Origin: DASVFB01 sp045806505
GTDB taxonomy: Bacteria > Actinomycetota > Thermoleophilia > Gaiellales > Gaiellaceae
Reading direction: 5' to 3'
Length of the DNA: 11,262 nucleotides
Assembly: GCA_045806505.1 (NCBI GenBank)
Contig: JBJMJE010000110.1
Coordinates: 1-11,262 of the forward strand
The translations under genes were made by a program, and so were the position numbers. Positions within the stretch are counted from its first letter, which is position 1; each line of letters begins with the position of its first letter. Below the pieces are notes generated by a model, which did not search any database, was not told the origin of the DNA, and was given only the letters and a program-made list of their open reading frames with translations. Below are positions 1 through 6,764 of the stretch, piece by piece.

Positions 1-798
1 TGCCTCGCGCCTGCCGAAGTCGCGCGGGCGCACCTTCTCGCCGAGCTCCTCCCAGCGCAGCGGTGTGGATACCGGCGCGCCCGGCTTGGGCCGGACCGAG
101 TAGGCGGAGGCGATCGTCTTGCCATGCCCGTTCTGGCGATGGTCGACGAGCACTCCGCGGCGTTTCTTCTTCAGCCACTCGGTGGTCACGAGGCCCGGAT
201 TATCGGCCTCGAGCCCGCGGGCCACGCGCTCTGCGAGCTCGTACGTGTCCTTGTACGACGAGCGCCGGGTGATCGGTACCAGCACGTGAATGCCGTCGGC
301 GCCGCTCGTCTTCACGTACGACCGCAGCCCGAGCCGCTCCAGCGCCTCGCGGATGAGGTGCGCCACCTTGATCGCCTGCGCGAAGGCGTTCCGCGATTCG
401 GGCGGGTCGAGGTCGAAGACGACGTAGTCCGGGCGCTCGGGCTTGTCGACCCGCGAGTACCACGCGTTCATGTCGACGCAGTTCATCTGCACCATCCACA
501 GCAACGCGTCGCGCGAGTTGACGAGCACGAAGTCGACGAGCCGCGAGCCGCCGTCGCGCGGGTGGGTCACGAACTGCCTCGTCGGAATCCAGTCGGGGAT
601 CCCCTTCGGCGCCTGCTTCTGGAAGTACGCCTCCTGCGTGATCCCGTGCGGATAGCGCTTCAGAGTGAAGGGCCGCTCCTTCAGGTGCGGGACAATCGTG
701 TCCGCGACAGCCTCGTAGTACTCGAAGACGTCGCCCTTGGTGATCCCGTCGTCCGGGAAGAGCACTCGGTCGGCGCTCGAGAGCTTGACCTCGCTCAC
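1..798 (-). CDS. ligD: LigD-type NHEJ polymerase/primase domain protein (3' end beyond window)
   Basis: Only the first 266 codons are present; the frame is open to the left edge. The product matches the archaeo-eukaryotic primase-fold polymerase domain of LigD, which fills gaps and adds ribonucleotides at double-strand-break ends during Ku-dependent non-homologous end joining. The catalytic signature is visible: FDLDPP with D129 and D131, H171 in SGADGIHV, and D219 in VLVDHRQN. This spacing fits the catalytic Asp/Asp/His/Asp set known for the Pseudomonas LigD polymerase domain. The polymerase domain starts at the N-terminus, which fits either the mycobacterial POL-nuclease-ligase order or a stand-alone polymerase; the missing 3' end would decide. 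The GTG start at 798-796 overlaps the methyltransferase stop as GTGA, implying translational coupling. No ku gene is in the window. The family call is firm; the full architecture is unknown. Confidence 0.93.
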   Translation of the reverse strand, partial: MSEVKLSSADRVLFPDDGITKGDVFEYYEAVADTIVPHLKERPFTLKRYPHGITQEAYFQKQAPKGIPDWIPTRQFVTHPRDGGSRLVDFVLVNSRDALLWMVQMNCVDMNAWYSRVDKPERPDYVVFDLDPPESRNAFAQAIKVAHLIREALERLGLRSYVKTSGADGIHVLVPITRRSSYKDTYELAERVARGLEADNPGLVTTEWLKKKRRGVLVDHRQNGHGKTIASAYSVRPKPGAPVSTPLRWEELGEKVRPRDFGRREA

Positions 799-1529
799 AG
801 GCGCCGTGCCTCGTAGAGGTGCGTGTCGATCTCCACCCGGTACTCGCCTTCGGCGATCGCGGCTCGCAGGTCGATCGCAAGCGCTTGCCGCTCGACGTCG
901 GGAAGCGCGGCCGCCGAGCTCGTCGAGACGAGGTGGGCGACGACGCGCTCTCGGTCGGCGACGTCCTCGTGGTCGACGTGCCGTTCCTCGAGTGGGCTGA
1001 ACGGCGTGCCGTCGAAGCCGCGCTTCCAGTCGCCGGCGGCGACCTTGCCGCCGCCTCCCGGCCCTGCCTTGGCGGTCAGACGTTCGAGCAACCGCCGTGC
1101 GTCGGGGCCGATCGACGGCCGGAGCGGTGCCTTCCAGACGTTGAACACGAGCCTCAGGATGCCGCCCGGGCGGAGGACCCGTGCAAGCTCCCGTGCGGCC
1201 GCTGCCGAATCGAACCAGTGGAACGCCTCCGCCACGAATGCCGCGTCGACGGAAGCGTCCGGGAGCGGGATCGCTTCCGCCGTGCCGCCGAGCGACTCCG
1301 CCTCGGGCACCACTCGCTCGAGCACGGCGCGCATCCCGGCCAGCGCCTCGACTGCGATGACGCGCGGAAACCGCTCTACGAGCTGCCGGGTGAGCTTGCC
1401 GGTGCCTGCGGCGAGATCGAGCACGACCTCGCCGTCGACGCCCTCGACGACCTCGGGCGGCCAGCCCGCGCGCCCGAGCTCATAGTCCTCGGCGACGCGG
1501 TCGAAACGCAGCCCCTGCGGGTCGCTCAC
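795..1529 (-). CDS. class I SAM-dependent methyltransferase
   Basis: This 244-residue protein has a Rossmann-fold methyltransferase domain of the UbiE/Methyltransf_11 type. Motif I is VLDLAAGTGKLT (36-47), which binds S-adenosylmethionine. An acidic residue ends strand 2 (E61). AEAIPLPDASVDAAF (84-98) and FHWF (103-106) form the motif II/III region, and LRPGG (119-123) is the usual post-strand-4 turn. The N-terminal FDRVAEDYELGRAGWP resembles small-molecule methyltransferases of this group. The substrate cannot be read from the sequence. The GTG start at 1529-1527 overlaps the peptidase stop as GTGA, and its own TGA overlaps the ligD start in the same way, so it sits inside a translationally coupled chain. 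No targeting signal or membrane segment is seen; it should be cytosolic. Confidence 0.88.
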   Translation of the reverse strand: MSDPQGLRFDRVAEDYELGRAGWPPEVVEGVDGEVVLDLAAGTGKLTRQLVERFPRVIAVEALAGMRAVLERVVPEAESLGGTAEAIPLPDASVDAAFVAEAFHWFDSAAAARELARVLRPGGILRLVFNVWKAPLRPSIGPDARRLLERLTAKAGPGGGGKVAAGDWKRGFDGTPFSPLEERHVDHEDVADRERVVAHLVSTSSAAALPDVERQALAIDLRAAIAEGEYRVEIDTHLYEARRL

Positions 1530-2539
1530 GCGAGCAGCCCGACGAGCAGCTCGGGATCGAGCCGATGGGCGGTCGCGCCGCCCTTTCCCGTCGTCGTCTC
1601 TGCCGCGAGGAGCGCGTTCACGATCGTCTCCTCGGTCGCGTCGATCGCCGCGTAGAACACCTGGTCGATCCGCTCGTTGGCGAGCATCGTCACTGAGTGA
1701 GTCGCGCCGTCGCCGATCCCGTTCGCGGTCGACCAGGCGAGGATCAGGTCGCCGCTCGAGTTCTCGCCGGCGCCGCCCGTGCGGGCGATTCCGAGCGCCG
1801 CGCGCTGCGCGACACGGTCGCACTGGTGCGGAAGCAGCGGCGCGTCGGTGGCGACGAGCACGATGATCGAGCCCGCCGCCTGGTCCGGCCGGGGCGGCAA
1901 CGGGACCTTTTCGGGGCCGAGCTCGCGCCCGACCGGGACACCCCCGATGGACAGGCGCGCCCGGCGTCCGTGGTTGGCCTGTACGAGCACGCCGACCGTG
2001 TAGCCGTCGTCGGTGACGCGTGAGGCCGTGCCGATCCCGCCCTTGAAGCCGTGCGCGATCATCCCCGTCCCCGAACCGACGGCCCCCTCCTCGACCGGGC
2101 CGTCCGTGGCCGACTCGAGCGCGGCGTGCACGTGCTCGGCGGTGACGTGCATGCCCGCGATGTCGTTCAACACGCCGTCGTAGGTCTCGCCGACGACCGG
2201 GAGGTGCCACTGACCCACACCGGCCCGGTGCTGGGAGGCCACGATCGCGTCGCGCACGACCCCGACCGAGAACGTGTTCGTCAGGCCGACGGGCGTGGTG
2301 AGGAAGCCGGACTCGCGCACCCATTCGAGCCCGGTGAGCTCGCCGTTCCCGTTCAGGCGATGGCAGCCCGCAAACAGCGGCAACCGGCCGGGAAGGACGA
2401 CGGTGACGCCGGTGCGGACGTCGTCGTCCTCGACAATCGTCGTGTGGCCGACCCGCGTGCCGCCGACGTCTGTGATCGCGTCGAGTGGCGCGGGCTCGAG
2501 GTCTCCGATCCGGATCCCGAGGTCGCGCGCCCGTGGCAC
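1526..2539 (-). CDS. P1/DmpA-family (S58) aminopeptidase
   Basis: This 337-residue protein belongs to the DmpA/BapA-like P1 family, N-terminal-nucleophile hydrolases that cleave themselves into two chains and release N-terminal, D- or beta-amino acids from peptides and amides. Family hallmarks are DVGGTRVGHTT near the N-terminus (24-34), NGNGELTG (63-70), GAVGSGTGMIAHGFKGGIG (152-170) and the self-cleavage site GEN/SSGD. By analogy the scissile bond is N260-S261 and Ser261 becomes the nucleophile. Length matches the family's usual size. The GTG start at 2539-2537 shares one base with the upstream TAG stop of the acyl-CoA dehydrogenase (TAGTG) and fits where homology begins. No signal peptide is visible, so it is probably cytoplasmic. 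The exact substrate class (D-aminopeptidase, beta-aminopeptidase or amidase) is open. Confidence 0.92.
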   Translation of the reverse strand: MPRARDLGIRIGDLEPAPLDAITDVGGTRVGHTTIVEDDDVRTGVTVVLPGRLPLFAGCHRLNGNGELTGLEWVRESGFLTTPVGLTNTFSVGVVRDAIVASQHRAGVGQWHLPVVGETYDGVLNDIAGMHVTAEHVHAALESATDGPVEEGAVGSGTGMIAHGFKGGIGTASRVTDDGYTVGVLVQANHGRRARLSIGGVPVGRELGPEKVPLPPRPDQAAGSIIVLVATDAPLLPHQCDRVAQRAALGIARTGGAGENSSGDLILAWSTANGIGDGATHSVTMLANERIDQVFYAAIDATEETIVNALLAAETTTGKGGATAHRLDPELLVGLLA

Positions 2540-3720
2540 TACGAGACGGCTGTGAGCTGGGACGCTCTGTTCTCTTTGAGCATCTCGCGGGCGATCACGA
2601 GGCGCTGGATCTCGTTGGTGCCCTCGTAGATCTGCGTGATCTTCGCGTCGCGCATCATCCGCTCGACCGGGTACTCGCGGATGTAGCCGTAGCCGCCCAG
2701 GACCTGCACCGCCTCGGTGGTGACCCACATCGCCGTATCCGAGCAGAAGAGCTTTGCCTGTGCGGAAGCCTTGGTCAGCTCCGGCCCGTCCACCCCGGCG
2801 TCCGCCAGCTGGCCGAACGCGTACAGCAGGCCGCGTGCCGCCTCGCAGGCCGTCTCCATGTCGGCGAGCTTGGCCGCGATCAGCTGGTGCTCTGCGATCG
2901 GCTTGCCCATCGTCTCGCGGGTGCGGGCGTACTCGAGCGCATAGTCGGTCGCGCCCTGCGCGAGGCCGAGACCCTGCGCGCCGATCCCGGGACGCGAGCG
3001 GTCGAGAACCCGCATCGCGATCCTGAAGCCCTCGCCTTCCGCGCCGAGCCGGTTCGCCTCCGGGATGCGGCAGTCGTTGAAGAAGACCTCGCCGGTCGTC
3101 GAGCCCTTGATGCCCATCTTCGGTTCGATGCGTCCGACCTCGAAGCCGGGCGCATCCGACTCGACGACGAACGCCGAGATCCCGGAGTGCCCGGCGCTCG
3201 GGTCCGTCTTCGCGAAGACGACGTACACGTGCGCGACGCCCGCGTTCGTGATGAAGCGCTTGCCGCCGTTGAGGACGTACTCGCCGTTGTCGCGCCGCGC
3301 CGTCGTGCGCATCGCGGCCGAATCGGAGCCCGAGCCGGGCTCGGTGAGCGCATACGCGGCGAGCCACTCTCCCGATGCGAGCCTGGGCAGGAAGCGCTGC
3401 TTCTGCTCGTCGCTGCCGGCGAGCTTGAGCCCCAGCGAGCCGAGCTCCTGCACGGCGATGATCAGGCCGCTCGTCGCGCAGACCTTCGACACCTCCTCGA
3501 TCGCCACGAGCGTCATCAGCGCCGACGCGCCGATGCCGCCGTACTCCTCGTCGAACAGGATCCCGAAGATCTCGTTCTCGCGAAAGAGCTCGACGACGTC
3601 CCACGGGAACTCGGCGCTCTTGTCGATCTCGGCGGCGCGCGGAGCGATGCGCTCGCGCGCGAGGTCGCGCACGAGGTCGCGGATCTCGCGCTGCTCGTCG
3701 GTCAGCGGGTCGACAGGCAC
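2539..3720 (-). CDS. acyl-CoA dehydrogenase
   Basis: This 393-residue, FAD-dependent dehydrogenase oxidises an acyl-CoA to the trans-2-enoyl-CoA, passing electrons to ETF. The N-terminal helical domain (about 1-120) is followed by the family signature YALTEPGSGSDS (123-134), the beta domain with GGKRFITNAG (152-161) and KMGIKGSTTGEVFF (201-214), and the C-terminal helices. LGGYGYIREYPVERMMRD (341-358) precedes ITQIYEGTNEIQR, where E366 is the expected catalytic base in the short-chain/butyryl-type position. Length is typical of short or branched-chain enzymes, but chain length cannot be fixed. I chose the GTG at 3720-3718, where the family homology begins (VPVDPLTDEQREIRDL). A GTG at 3795 in the same frame would add 25 uncharacteristic residues read through an inverted-repeat region. 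It heads the chain with the peptidase, methyltransferase and ligD. TAAGG upstream could be an SD or part of a -10 box. Confidence 0.95.
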   Translation of the reverse strand: MPVDPLTDEQREIRDLVRDLARERIAPRAAEIDKSAEFPWDVVELFRENEIFGILFDEEYGGIGASALMTLVAIEEVSKVCATSGLIIAVQELGSLGLKLAGSDEQKQRFLPRLASGEWLAAYALTEPGSGSDSAAMRTTARRDNGEYVLNGGKRFITNAGVAHVYVVFAKTDPSAGHSGISAFVVESDAPGFEVGRIEPKMGIKGSTTGEVFFNDCRIPEANRLGAEGEGFRIAMRVLDRSRPGIGAQGLGLAQGATDYALEYARTRETMGKPIAEHQLIAAKLADMETACEAARGLLYAFGQLADAGVDGPELTKASAQAKLFCSDTAMWVTTEAVQVLGGYGYIREYPVERMMRDAKITQIYEGTNEIQRLVIAREMLKENRASQLTAVS

Positions 3721-3727
3721 GACCGAA

Positions 3728-3733
3728 ACCTTA
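3728..3733 (-). promoter_or_regulatory. TANNNT -10-like box, 7 nt before acyl-CoA dehydrogenase GTG
   Basis: On the minus strand TAAGGT lies seven bases before the GTG start. A -10 hexamer there would place transcription initiation at or next to the start codon, giving a leaderless message. The same bases (TAAGG) could act as a Shine-Dalgarno sequence, so the two readings compete. No -35 element is convincing. Confidence 0.3.
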
Positions 3734-3750
3734 GTCCCTCGCGTTCCTGA

Positions 3751-3827
3751 CGCCCCGCTGGCAAGCGTCGGAGGATGTGACAGTGCAAGTAGCACGGCGC
3801 GTCCGACAGAGCGCGGCCAGCGGGGCG
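3751..3827. repeat. nested inverted repeats between VOC and acyl-CoA dehydrogenase genes
   Basis: A perfect 12-bp inverted repeat, CGCCCCGCTGGC (3751-3762) and GCCAGCGGGGCG (3816-3827), encloses 53 bp. Inside it lie a second pair, GTCGGA (3767-3772) and TCCGAC (3802-3807), and a small central hairpin, GTGC-AAGTA-GCAC (3783-3795). The arms nest in order, so a single-stranded copy could fold into one long interrupted stem. It lies upstream of the acyl-CoA dehydrogenase start and just beyond the VOC gene's 3' end. It may be a structured leader, an attenuator, a protein-binding palindrome or a relic of a small palindromic element. I cannot choose between these. Confidence 0.6.
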
Positions 3828-3828
3828 A

Positions 3829-3859
3829 GCCGTCGGGCGGAGGCCGGAAGGCCGACGGC
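3829..3859 (-). terminator. possible hairpin terminator after VOC gene
   Basis: GCCGTCGG (3829-3836) pairs perfectly with CCGACGGC (3852-3859), and an inner GGCC/GGCC can extend the structure. The hairpin begins two bases after the VOC stop codon on the minus strand. No run of T follows, so it is not a canonical intrinsic terminator. It could slow polymerase, protect the 3' end or cooperate with Rho. Confidence 0.35.
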
Positions 3860-3861
3860 GA

Positions 3862-4608
3862 TCAGGGACGCGAGGGCCTGTTGTGACAGACGGCCTCGAC
3901 GTTGTTGCCGTCGGGGTCGAGCACGAACGCGCCGTAATAGCCGGCGTGGTAGACCGGTCGTTCTCCGGGCGCGCCGTTGTTTTCGTAGCCGGCGGCGACG
4001 GCGACGCGGTGGAACTCGTCGACGGCCGCGTTGTCGGGGGCACCGAACGCGAGATGCACGTTTTCCGTCGGTGGACGCCCGTCGTGCACGAGTGCGAACG
4101 AGCGACCGCCACCGACGACGTGGAAGCGCTCCGGCCGCGCGTGCGCGATTCGAACGCCGAGGACCGGTGCGATCGTCTCGTAGAACCGCTTCGTCGTTTC
4201 GATGTCGCGGACGCCGATCCACATATGGTCGATGTAGTTGTCGCCCGGACGCGGCTCCTCGGTGTGGATCGCCTCGGCGCTGTTGCCGTCGGGATCGAGC
4301 AGGAACGCGCCGTAGTAGCTCTCCGAGTACTGCGGCCGCTCACCGGGCTCGCCGTCGCTCTCGTAGCCGGAGTCGACGCCGGCGCGCCAGAACTCGTCGA
4401 CGTGCTGACGCGAAGGCGCGACGAAGGCGACGTGCAGGTTCTGCGTGACCGGCTGCTGGTCGGTCGCCTGGGAGATGCCGAAGTGGGTCCACTCGTCGAA
4501 GTGATCGCCGGCGTGTGATCTCTCGTAGCCGAGCACGCCCAGCAGAAGCTCGTAGAAATGCTTGCTCGCGTCGCGATCGGAGACGCGGATCGTCACGTGG
4601 TCCCACAT
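3862..4608 (-). CDS. tandem two-domain VOC (glyoxalase/dioxygenase fold) protein
   Basis: This 248-residue protein is an internal duplication of a vicinal-oxygen-chelate domain. Domain 1 (about 1-117) opens with DHVTIRVSD and ends with YYGAFLLDPDGNSAEAIHT (99-116). Domain 2 (about 125-245) opens with DHMWIGVRDIETTKRFYE and ends with YYGAFVLDPDGNNVEAVCHN (224-243). Each half carries an early His (H4, H128) and a late Glu in the DPDGNxxEA strand (E112, E238), the usual metal-ligand positions. Family members include glyoxalases, extradiol dioxygenases and resistance proteins; the reaction here is not identifiable. The ATG at 4608 follows the DUF1326 stop after two bases (TGAGGATG) and has no well-spaced SD, so coupled translation is likely. 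The two halves also retain recognisable DNA similarity around their DPDGN segments. Confidence 0.88.
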   Translation of the reverse strand: MWDHVTIRVSDRDASKHFYELLLGVLGYERSHAGDHFDEWTHFGISQATDQQPVTQNLHVAFVAPSRQHVDEFWRAGVDSGYESDGEPGERPQYSESYYGAFLLDPDGNSAEAIHTEEPRPGDNYIDHMWIGVRDIETTKRFYETIAPVLGVRIAHARPERFHVVGGGRSFALVHDGRPPTENVHLAFGAPDNAAVDEFHRVAVAAGYENNGAPGERPVYHAGYYGAFVLDPDGNNVEAVCHNRPSRP

Positions 4609-4610
4609 CC

Positions 4611-5210
4611 TCAGGATGAATAACGGAACTCGCTGCGGTACGCGCAGTTGCCGGTCAACTCGTAGTCGAACGGGTCGTCGTGCACCGCGAGCACGTCCGC
4701 GTACAACTCGACGCCCGTCTCCTCGTAGCCGGGGATGCCGCAGCGCACGTCGTCCTGTTCCTCGACCGGCCTCGTCGCGCGGACGCGCGTCCGCTCGCCC
4801 ACGCGAACCTGCTCGCCGTCGAACTCGATCTCCGCCGGCCGCACGTCGAGGACGAAGCTCGGCTTGCGCACCCACGGTAACCGCAGGATCCCCTCCCCGC
4901 CTGCTCGACCGAGGTAGATCGCCTCGAGCGCAGCGCGCTGCTGACGATCTCCGTCCGCGTCGACGTAGAACACGATCGTCCACGGCGAGCCGGGCTCGTC
5001 GTCGTGGTAGCGGCAGGCGAGCACGACGTTCAATCCGCTCAGCTCGATCCCGGCGAAGGAGCCGTCGGCGATGTGCCAGTTCAAGAGGCCGAAGCACTCG
5101 CCGTAGGTCGAGCGCCCGCCGGGGAGCCCGGCGGACATCCGGCACGGGCAGATCGCCTCGCAGTTGCACGACTCGAGGTACTGCCCGGTGACGTGCCAAT
5201 GCGAGGTCAC
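4611..5210 (-). CDS. DUF1326 domain protein
   Basis: This 199-residue protein is recognised as DUF1326 from its opening WHVTGQYLESCNCEAICPC and the following GLLNWHIADGSFAGIELSGL. The function of the family is not established to my knowledge. Eight cysteines are present: C15, C17, C21 and C23 form a tight CxCx3CxC cluster, with C39, C66, C157 and C189 further on. This suggests metal binding or redox chemistry, by inference only. FDYELTGNCAYRSEFRYS near the C-terminus is also typical of the family. No membrane segment or signal peptide is visible. The GTG start (5210-5208) has a weak GAAAG purine stretch upstream. It lies 2 bp before the VOC gene, so the two proteins probably work together. 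It diverges from the amidohydrolase gene across 17 bp. Confidence 0.85.
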   Translation of the reverse strand: MTSHWHVTGQYLESCNCEAICPCRMSAGLPGGRSTYGECFGLLNWHIADGSFAGIELSGLNVVLACRYHDDEPGSPWTIVFYVDADGDRQQRAALEAIYLGRAGGEGILRLPWVRKPSFVLDVRPAEIEFDGEQVRVGERTRVRATRPVEEQDDVRCGIPGYEETGVELYADVLAVHDDPFDYELTGNCAYRSEFRYSS

Positions 5211-5213
5211 CGT

Positions 5214-5219
5214 TAGATT
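5214..5219 (+). promoter_or_regulatory. TANNNT -10-like box, 8 nt before amidohydrolase GTG
   Basis: TAGATT ends eight bases before the GTG at 5228, leaving no room for an SD sequence. This is the spacing expected for leaderless transcription starting at the first base of the start codon. No good -35 match is found; such a -35 would lie inside the start of the divergent DUF1326 gene. Confidence 0.4.
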
Positions 5220-5227
5220 CTTTCACC

Positions 5228-6751
5228 GTGATCCTCGAGAACGGCGTGATCCGGACGGTGGACCCCACGCTGCCGGTCGCGCGGTCGCTTGCGATTGCCG
5301 GCGACCGCATCGCCGGCGGAGTCGGCACGCACGAGACCGCGCTTGCCTCACCGGAGGTCGTCGATCTCGGCGGCCGCTGCGTGCTTCCCGGCTTCACCGA
5401 CTCGCACGTCCACTTCGTCGCCTGGGCGCTGGCCCAGCACGAGGTTCGCTTCGAGGGGACGCAGACGCTGGAGGAAGCGATCGCGAGGGTCGCGGCAGCG
5501 GCGAAGTCGGTGCCGCCGGGCACGTGGCTGCGCGGCCGCGGCTGGCGGAGCGGCGACTGGTCGCCCTCGGTCGAGCCGACGCGGCAGGTCCTCGACGCCG
5601 TGACAGGCGACATCCCGACGGCGCTGACGGCGCGAGACGGCCATTCGATGTGGCTGAACTCGGCAGCGCTCGCGCACGCCGACGGCGACCTCCGCGCCGA
5701 CGGCGGGGTCGTCGAGGTCGACGAGCACGGCGAGCCGACGGGCGTGCTGCGCGAGGAGTCTGCATGGCTGTTCCGGGAGAAGTTCGTCGAGACGTCGTAC
5801 AGCGAGCGCGAGGCGCTCGCGGCGGTTCGGGAGGGGCTGAGGCTCGCCGCTTCGCGCGGCGTCACCGCGATCCACGCGGCGGTCACGAACGAGGACCGCT
5901 GGATCGGCGGCCTGCCGTTCTTCGAGCAGCTCGATGCGGACGACGCGTTGACGCTGCGTGTGTGGCAGTGGATTCCGCATCAGTACGCGCGCGAGGTGGC
6001 GCAGCTCGGACTGCGCGGCCGCTTCGGAAGTCCGTTCCTGCGCCGCGGCGCGCTGAAGGCGTTCATGGACGGGACGCTGGGCTCGCAGACGGCGCTCCTG
6101 CTGGACGGCACCGGCGTGCGCATCACGTCACGCGAGGAGCTCGAGGAGCTGATCCGGGTCGGCGCGGCGGCGCACTTCCCCGTCGCCGTCCACGCGATCG
6201 GCGACCGGGCCAACCGCGACGCGCTCGACGCGTTCGAGGCGACGCAGGACGTGTGGCGGCCGCTCGGCCTGCGCCACCGCATCGAGCATGCGCAGTGCCT
6301 GGCGCCGGAGGACGTAGCGCGCTTCGCGCAGCTCGGCGTTGCGGCGTCGGTGCAGTTCGTCCACGCCACGTCTGACCGCGCGCTCATCGAGCGCTTCTGG
6401 GGCGACCGCGCCGACCGCGCGTACCGGTTTCGGTCGCTGTGGGAGAGCGGCGCCGTCGTTGCTAACGGGTCGGACGCGCCGGTCGAAGAGCTCGATCCGC
6501 TCGCGGGCATGCGAAGCGGCCTCGAGTGGCGCGCCGAGGAAGCGATGACGCTCGAGCAGGCGCTGCAGGCGACGTGCGTGACGCCCGCGTGGCTGACGTA
6601 CGACGAACGGCGCCGCGGCAGGCTGCTGCCCGGCTTCCTCGCGGACCTCGTCGTTCTGTCGACCGATCCGTACGAGGATCTAGCCGGTTGCGAGGTCGTC
6701 GCGACGATGACCGGCGGGCGCTGGGTTCATAACCCGCCGCCGTGGGAGTAG
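5228..6751 (+). CDS. YtcJ-like metal-dependent amidohydrolase
   Basis: This 507-residue protein is of the Amidohydro_3/YtcJ group within the amidohydrolase superfamily. A small N-terminal beta-sandwich (1-54) leads into GFTDSHVHF, where H60 and H62 are the HxH metal ligands. K277 in ALKAFMDGTLGS is at the place of the lysine that is often carboxylated. H322 (VHAIGDRAN) and H354 (IEHAQ) supply further ligands, and D416 (NGSDAPVE) is the catalytic acid/base. The C-terminus returns to the sandwich (GFLADLVVLSTDPY). Substrates of the group are poorly known amides, such as formamides and N-acyl compounds. The GTG at 5228 is the first in-frame start and has only the TAGATT box upstream. The acetamidase gene begins 13 bp downstream, which supports a shared role in amide breakdown. 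No signal peptide is seen. Confidence 0.92.
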   Translation: MILENGVIRTVDPTLPVARSLAIAGDRIAGGVGTHETALASPEVVDLGGRCVLPGFTDSHVHFVAWALAQHEVRFEGTQTLEEAIARVAAAAKSVPPGTWLRGRGWRSGDWSPSVEPTRQVLDAVTGDIPTALTARDGHSMWLNSAALAHADGDLRADGGVVEVDEHGEPTGVLREESAWLFREKFVETSYSEREALAAVREGLRLAASRGVTAIHAAVTNEDRWIGGLPFFEQLDADDALTLRVWQWIPHQYAREVAQLGLRGRFGSPFLRRGALKAFMDGTLGSQTALLLDGTGVRITSREELEELIRVGAAAHFPVAVHAIGDRANRDALDAFEATQDVWRPLGLRHRIEHAQCLAPEDVARFAQLGVAASVQFVHATSDRALIERFWGDRADRAYRFRSLWESGAVVANGSDAPVEELDPLAGMRSGLEWRAEEAMTLEQALQATCVTPAWLTYDERRRGRLLPGFLADLVVLSTDPYEDLAGCEVVATMTGGRWVHNPPPWE

Positions 6752-6764
6752 GATCGCTCCGCCG

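Noticed and set aside
124..816. 230-codon plus-strand frame at the left edge
   Set aside because: It is antisense to ligD, whose D129/D131/H171/D219 catalytic set is intact.
2540..3604. Peptidase frame staying open far upstream, suggesting a fusion or frameshift with the acyl-CoA dehydrogenase
   Set aside because: The upstream part is an arginine-rich out-of-frame reading of the dehydrogenase. The TAGTG junction gives two complete, normal-length proteins.
2485..3750. 421-codon open frame on the plus strand
   Set aside because: It is exactly antisense to the well-supported acyl-CoA dehydrogenase, is rich in Arg/Leu/Asp/Val and shows no recognisable domain. It is a by-product of high GC.
3721..3795. 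25-residue N-terminal extension of the acyl-CoA dehydrogenase from the GTG at 3795
   Set aside because: It has no family similarity and is read through inverted repeats. The GTG at 3720 starts where the family's N-terminus starts.
4609..5886. Long minus-strand frame extending upstream of the VOC gene
   Set aside because: It runs through DUF1326 out of frame and antisense to the amidohydrolase. VOC homology begins at the ATG at 4608.
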